Shown here in pieces: positions 4,798 through 5,504 of a stretch of 5,504 nt of DNA. The notes beneath the pieces were generated by a model. The model saw only the letters and a list, made by a program, of their open reading frames with translations. It searched no databases and was not told the DNA's origin. This stretch comes from Lysobacteraceae bacterium. Lineage in GTDB: Bacteria > Pseudomonadota > Gammaproteobacteria > Xanthomonadales > Xanthomonadaceae. Positions within the stretch are counted from its first letter, which is position 1. Each line of letters begins with the position of its first letter. A program made the translations under genes and the position numbers. The stretch lies in assembly GCA_004173415.1 (NCBI GenBank), contig SEHC01000217.1, positions 1 to 5,504 on the forward strand. Reading direction: 5' to 3'.

Positions 4798-5504
4798 ATG
4801 AGCCGTCCCCCGCTGGACCAGATCGACGCCTTCGTGATTGCCGCCCGGCTGGGCAACCTGACCCGCGCGGCCGAAGCCATGCACCTGACGGTCAGCGCCC
4901 TGAGCCATCGCATGCGCCTGCTCGAACAACGCGTGGGCCACCCGCTGCTGGCGCGAGGTCCACGCGGGGTGGCGCTGACCCCGCAGGGACAGCGGCTGTA
5001 TGACGCGGTGGCCGAGCCGATCGATGCGATCGAGCACGCCGTTCGCCGGCTCGGCGCGCGCACCGACAACCTGCTGACCCTCAGCCTGATCCCGTCAATG
5101 GCCACCGCCTGGCTGGTGCCGCGCCTGCCCGGCTTCCTGTCCCGGCATCCCGAGCTGGGCCTGAGCCTGCAGGCCAGCACCCACGTGGTCGATTTCGAAC
5201 GCGAGCCGGTCGATGCCGCGCTGCGCCTCGGCGCCGGGCAATGGCCGGGAGTCACCGCCGAGTTCCTGTTCGAAGAGTGGATCACGCCGGTGGCCAGCCC
5301 CGACTTCATCGCCCGGCATGGCAAGCCGACACTGGCGGCGATTCCGTCGTTGCCCCTGCTCGGCGATCCGGCCGGTCGCTGGCGCGACTGGTTCGCCGCC
5401 TTCGGTGGCCAGGCGCCGACGCGCTACGCCGCGCAGTTCGACGATACCGAAACCCTGCACCAGGCCGCCGCCCAGGGCCTGGGCATCGCCCTGGCCCGGC
5501 AGAC
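4798..5504 (+). CDS. LysR-family transcriptional regulator, GcvA-like, C-terminally cut by window edge
   Basis: The frame is open from ATG 4798 to the right edge, giving 235 residues of a family normally about 290-310 long. Residues 4-63 are the LysR winged helix-turn-helix: PPLDQIDAFVIAARLGNLTRAAEAMHLTVSALSHRMRLLE, then LLARGPRGVALTPQGQRL. After a linker helix, the effector domain begins near residue 92 (LLTLSLIPSMATAWLVPRLP). It continues with HPELGLSLQAS, VDFEREPVDAALRLGAGQWPG and the PVASPDF strand. This LIPSMATAWLVPRLP and DAALRLGxGxWPG pattern is that of the GcvA/AmpR-like subgroup, but the effector cannot be read from sequence. The usual Gln or Ser at the DNA-contacting turn is present as SALSHRMRLLE. 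It is divergent from the gene at 4184-4690 across 107 bp, the classic arrangement for a LysR regulator and its target. The neighbours give no clue to the signal. Confidence 0.93.
   Translation, partial: MSRPPLDQIDAFVIAARLGNLTRAAEAMHLTVSALSHRMRLLEQRVGHPLLARGPRGVALTPQGQRLYDAVAEPIDAIEHAVRRLGARTDNLLTLSLIPSMATAWLVPRLPGFLSRHPELGLSLQASTHVVDFEREPVDAALRLGAGQWPGVTAEFLFEEWITPVASPDFIARHGKPTLAAIPSLPLLGDPAGRWRDWFAAFGGQAPTRYAAQFDDTETLHQAAAQGLGIALARQ

Noticed and set aside
4734..5460. Minus-strand open frames over the LysR gene
   Set aside because: The plus frame is an unmistakable LysR protein from HTH to effector domain, so these are shadows.

Overview
The window is GC-rich DNA that looks like a gammaproteobacterium of the Xanthomonadaceae/Lysobacteraceae type (Lysobacter, Luteimonas, Stenotrophomonas or a relative). 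This is inferred from the protein styles, the codon bias and the many short GTAG-headed palindromic repeats. No rRNA or other marker fixes the genus.

Layout: (1) 3-329, the C-terminal end of an M20-family amidohydrolase, running in from the left edge. (2) 330-486, an intergenic stretch with two GGGCC-type hairpins and a probable -10 box. (3) 487-1109, a queF gene (queuosine pathway nitrile reductase) that reads as broken: its N-terminal start is in one frame, its C-terminal half is in another, and roughly 190 bp of the middle is missing. (4) 1215-2046, a probable two-gene operon: a small cytoplasmic LysM protein followed by an outer-membrane-type lipoprotein. (5) 2046-2525, a terminator-like hairpin running into a 148-bp tandem repeat array packed with hairpins. 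(6) 2650-3978, a complete NADP-dependent isocitrate dehydrogenase (icd) with its own likely promoter, closed by a perfect bidirectional terminator. (7) 4044-4135, a pair of inverted REP-like repeats. (8) 4184-4690 on the minus strand, an unrecognised protein with one transmembrane helix. (9) 4798-5504, a divergently transcribed LysR/GcvA-like regulator cut by the right edge, with a palindromic candidate operator just before its start codon.

The genes do not form one pathway. icd is central metabolism (TCA cycle). queF is tRNA modification. The LysM/lipoprotein pair is envelope or stress related in a general sense. The LysR gene and the unknown membrane protein share a 107-bp divergent promoter region and may be a regulator-target pair. 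I see no convincing novel defence, mobile or biosynthetic system. The points most worth a second look are the internally deleted queF, the hairpin-rich tandem array before icd, and the unknown divergent membrane protein.
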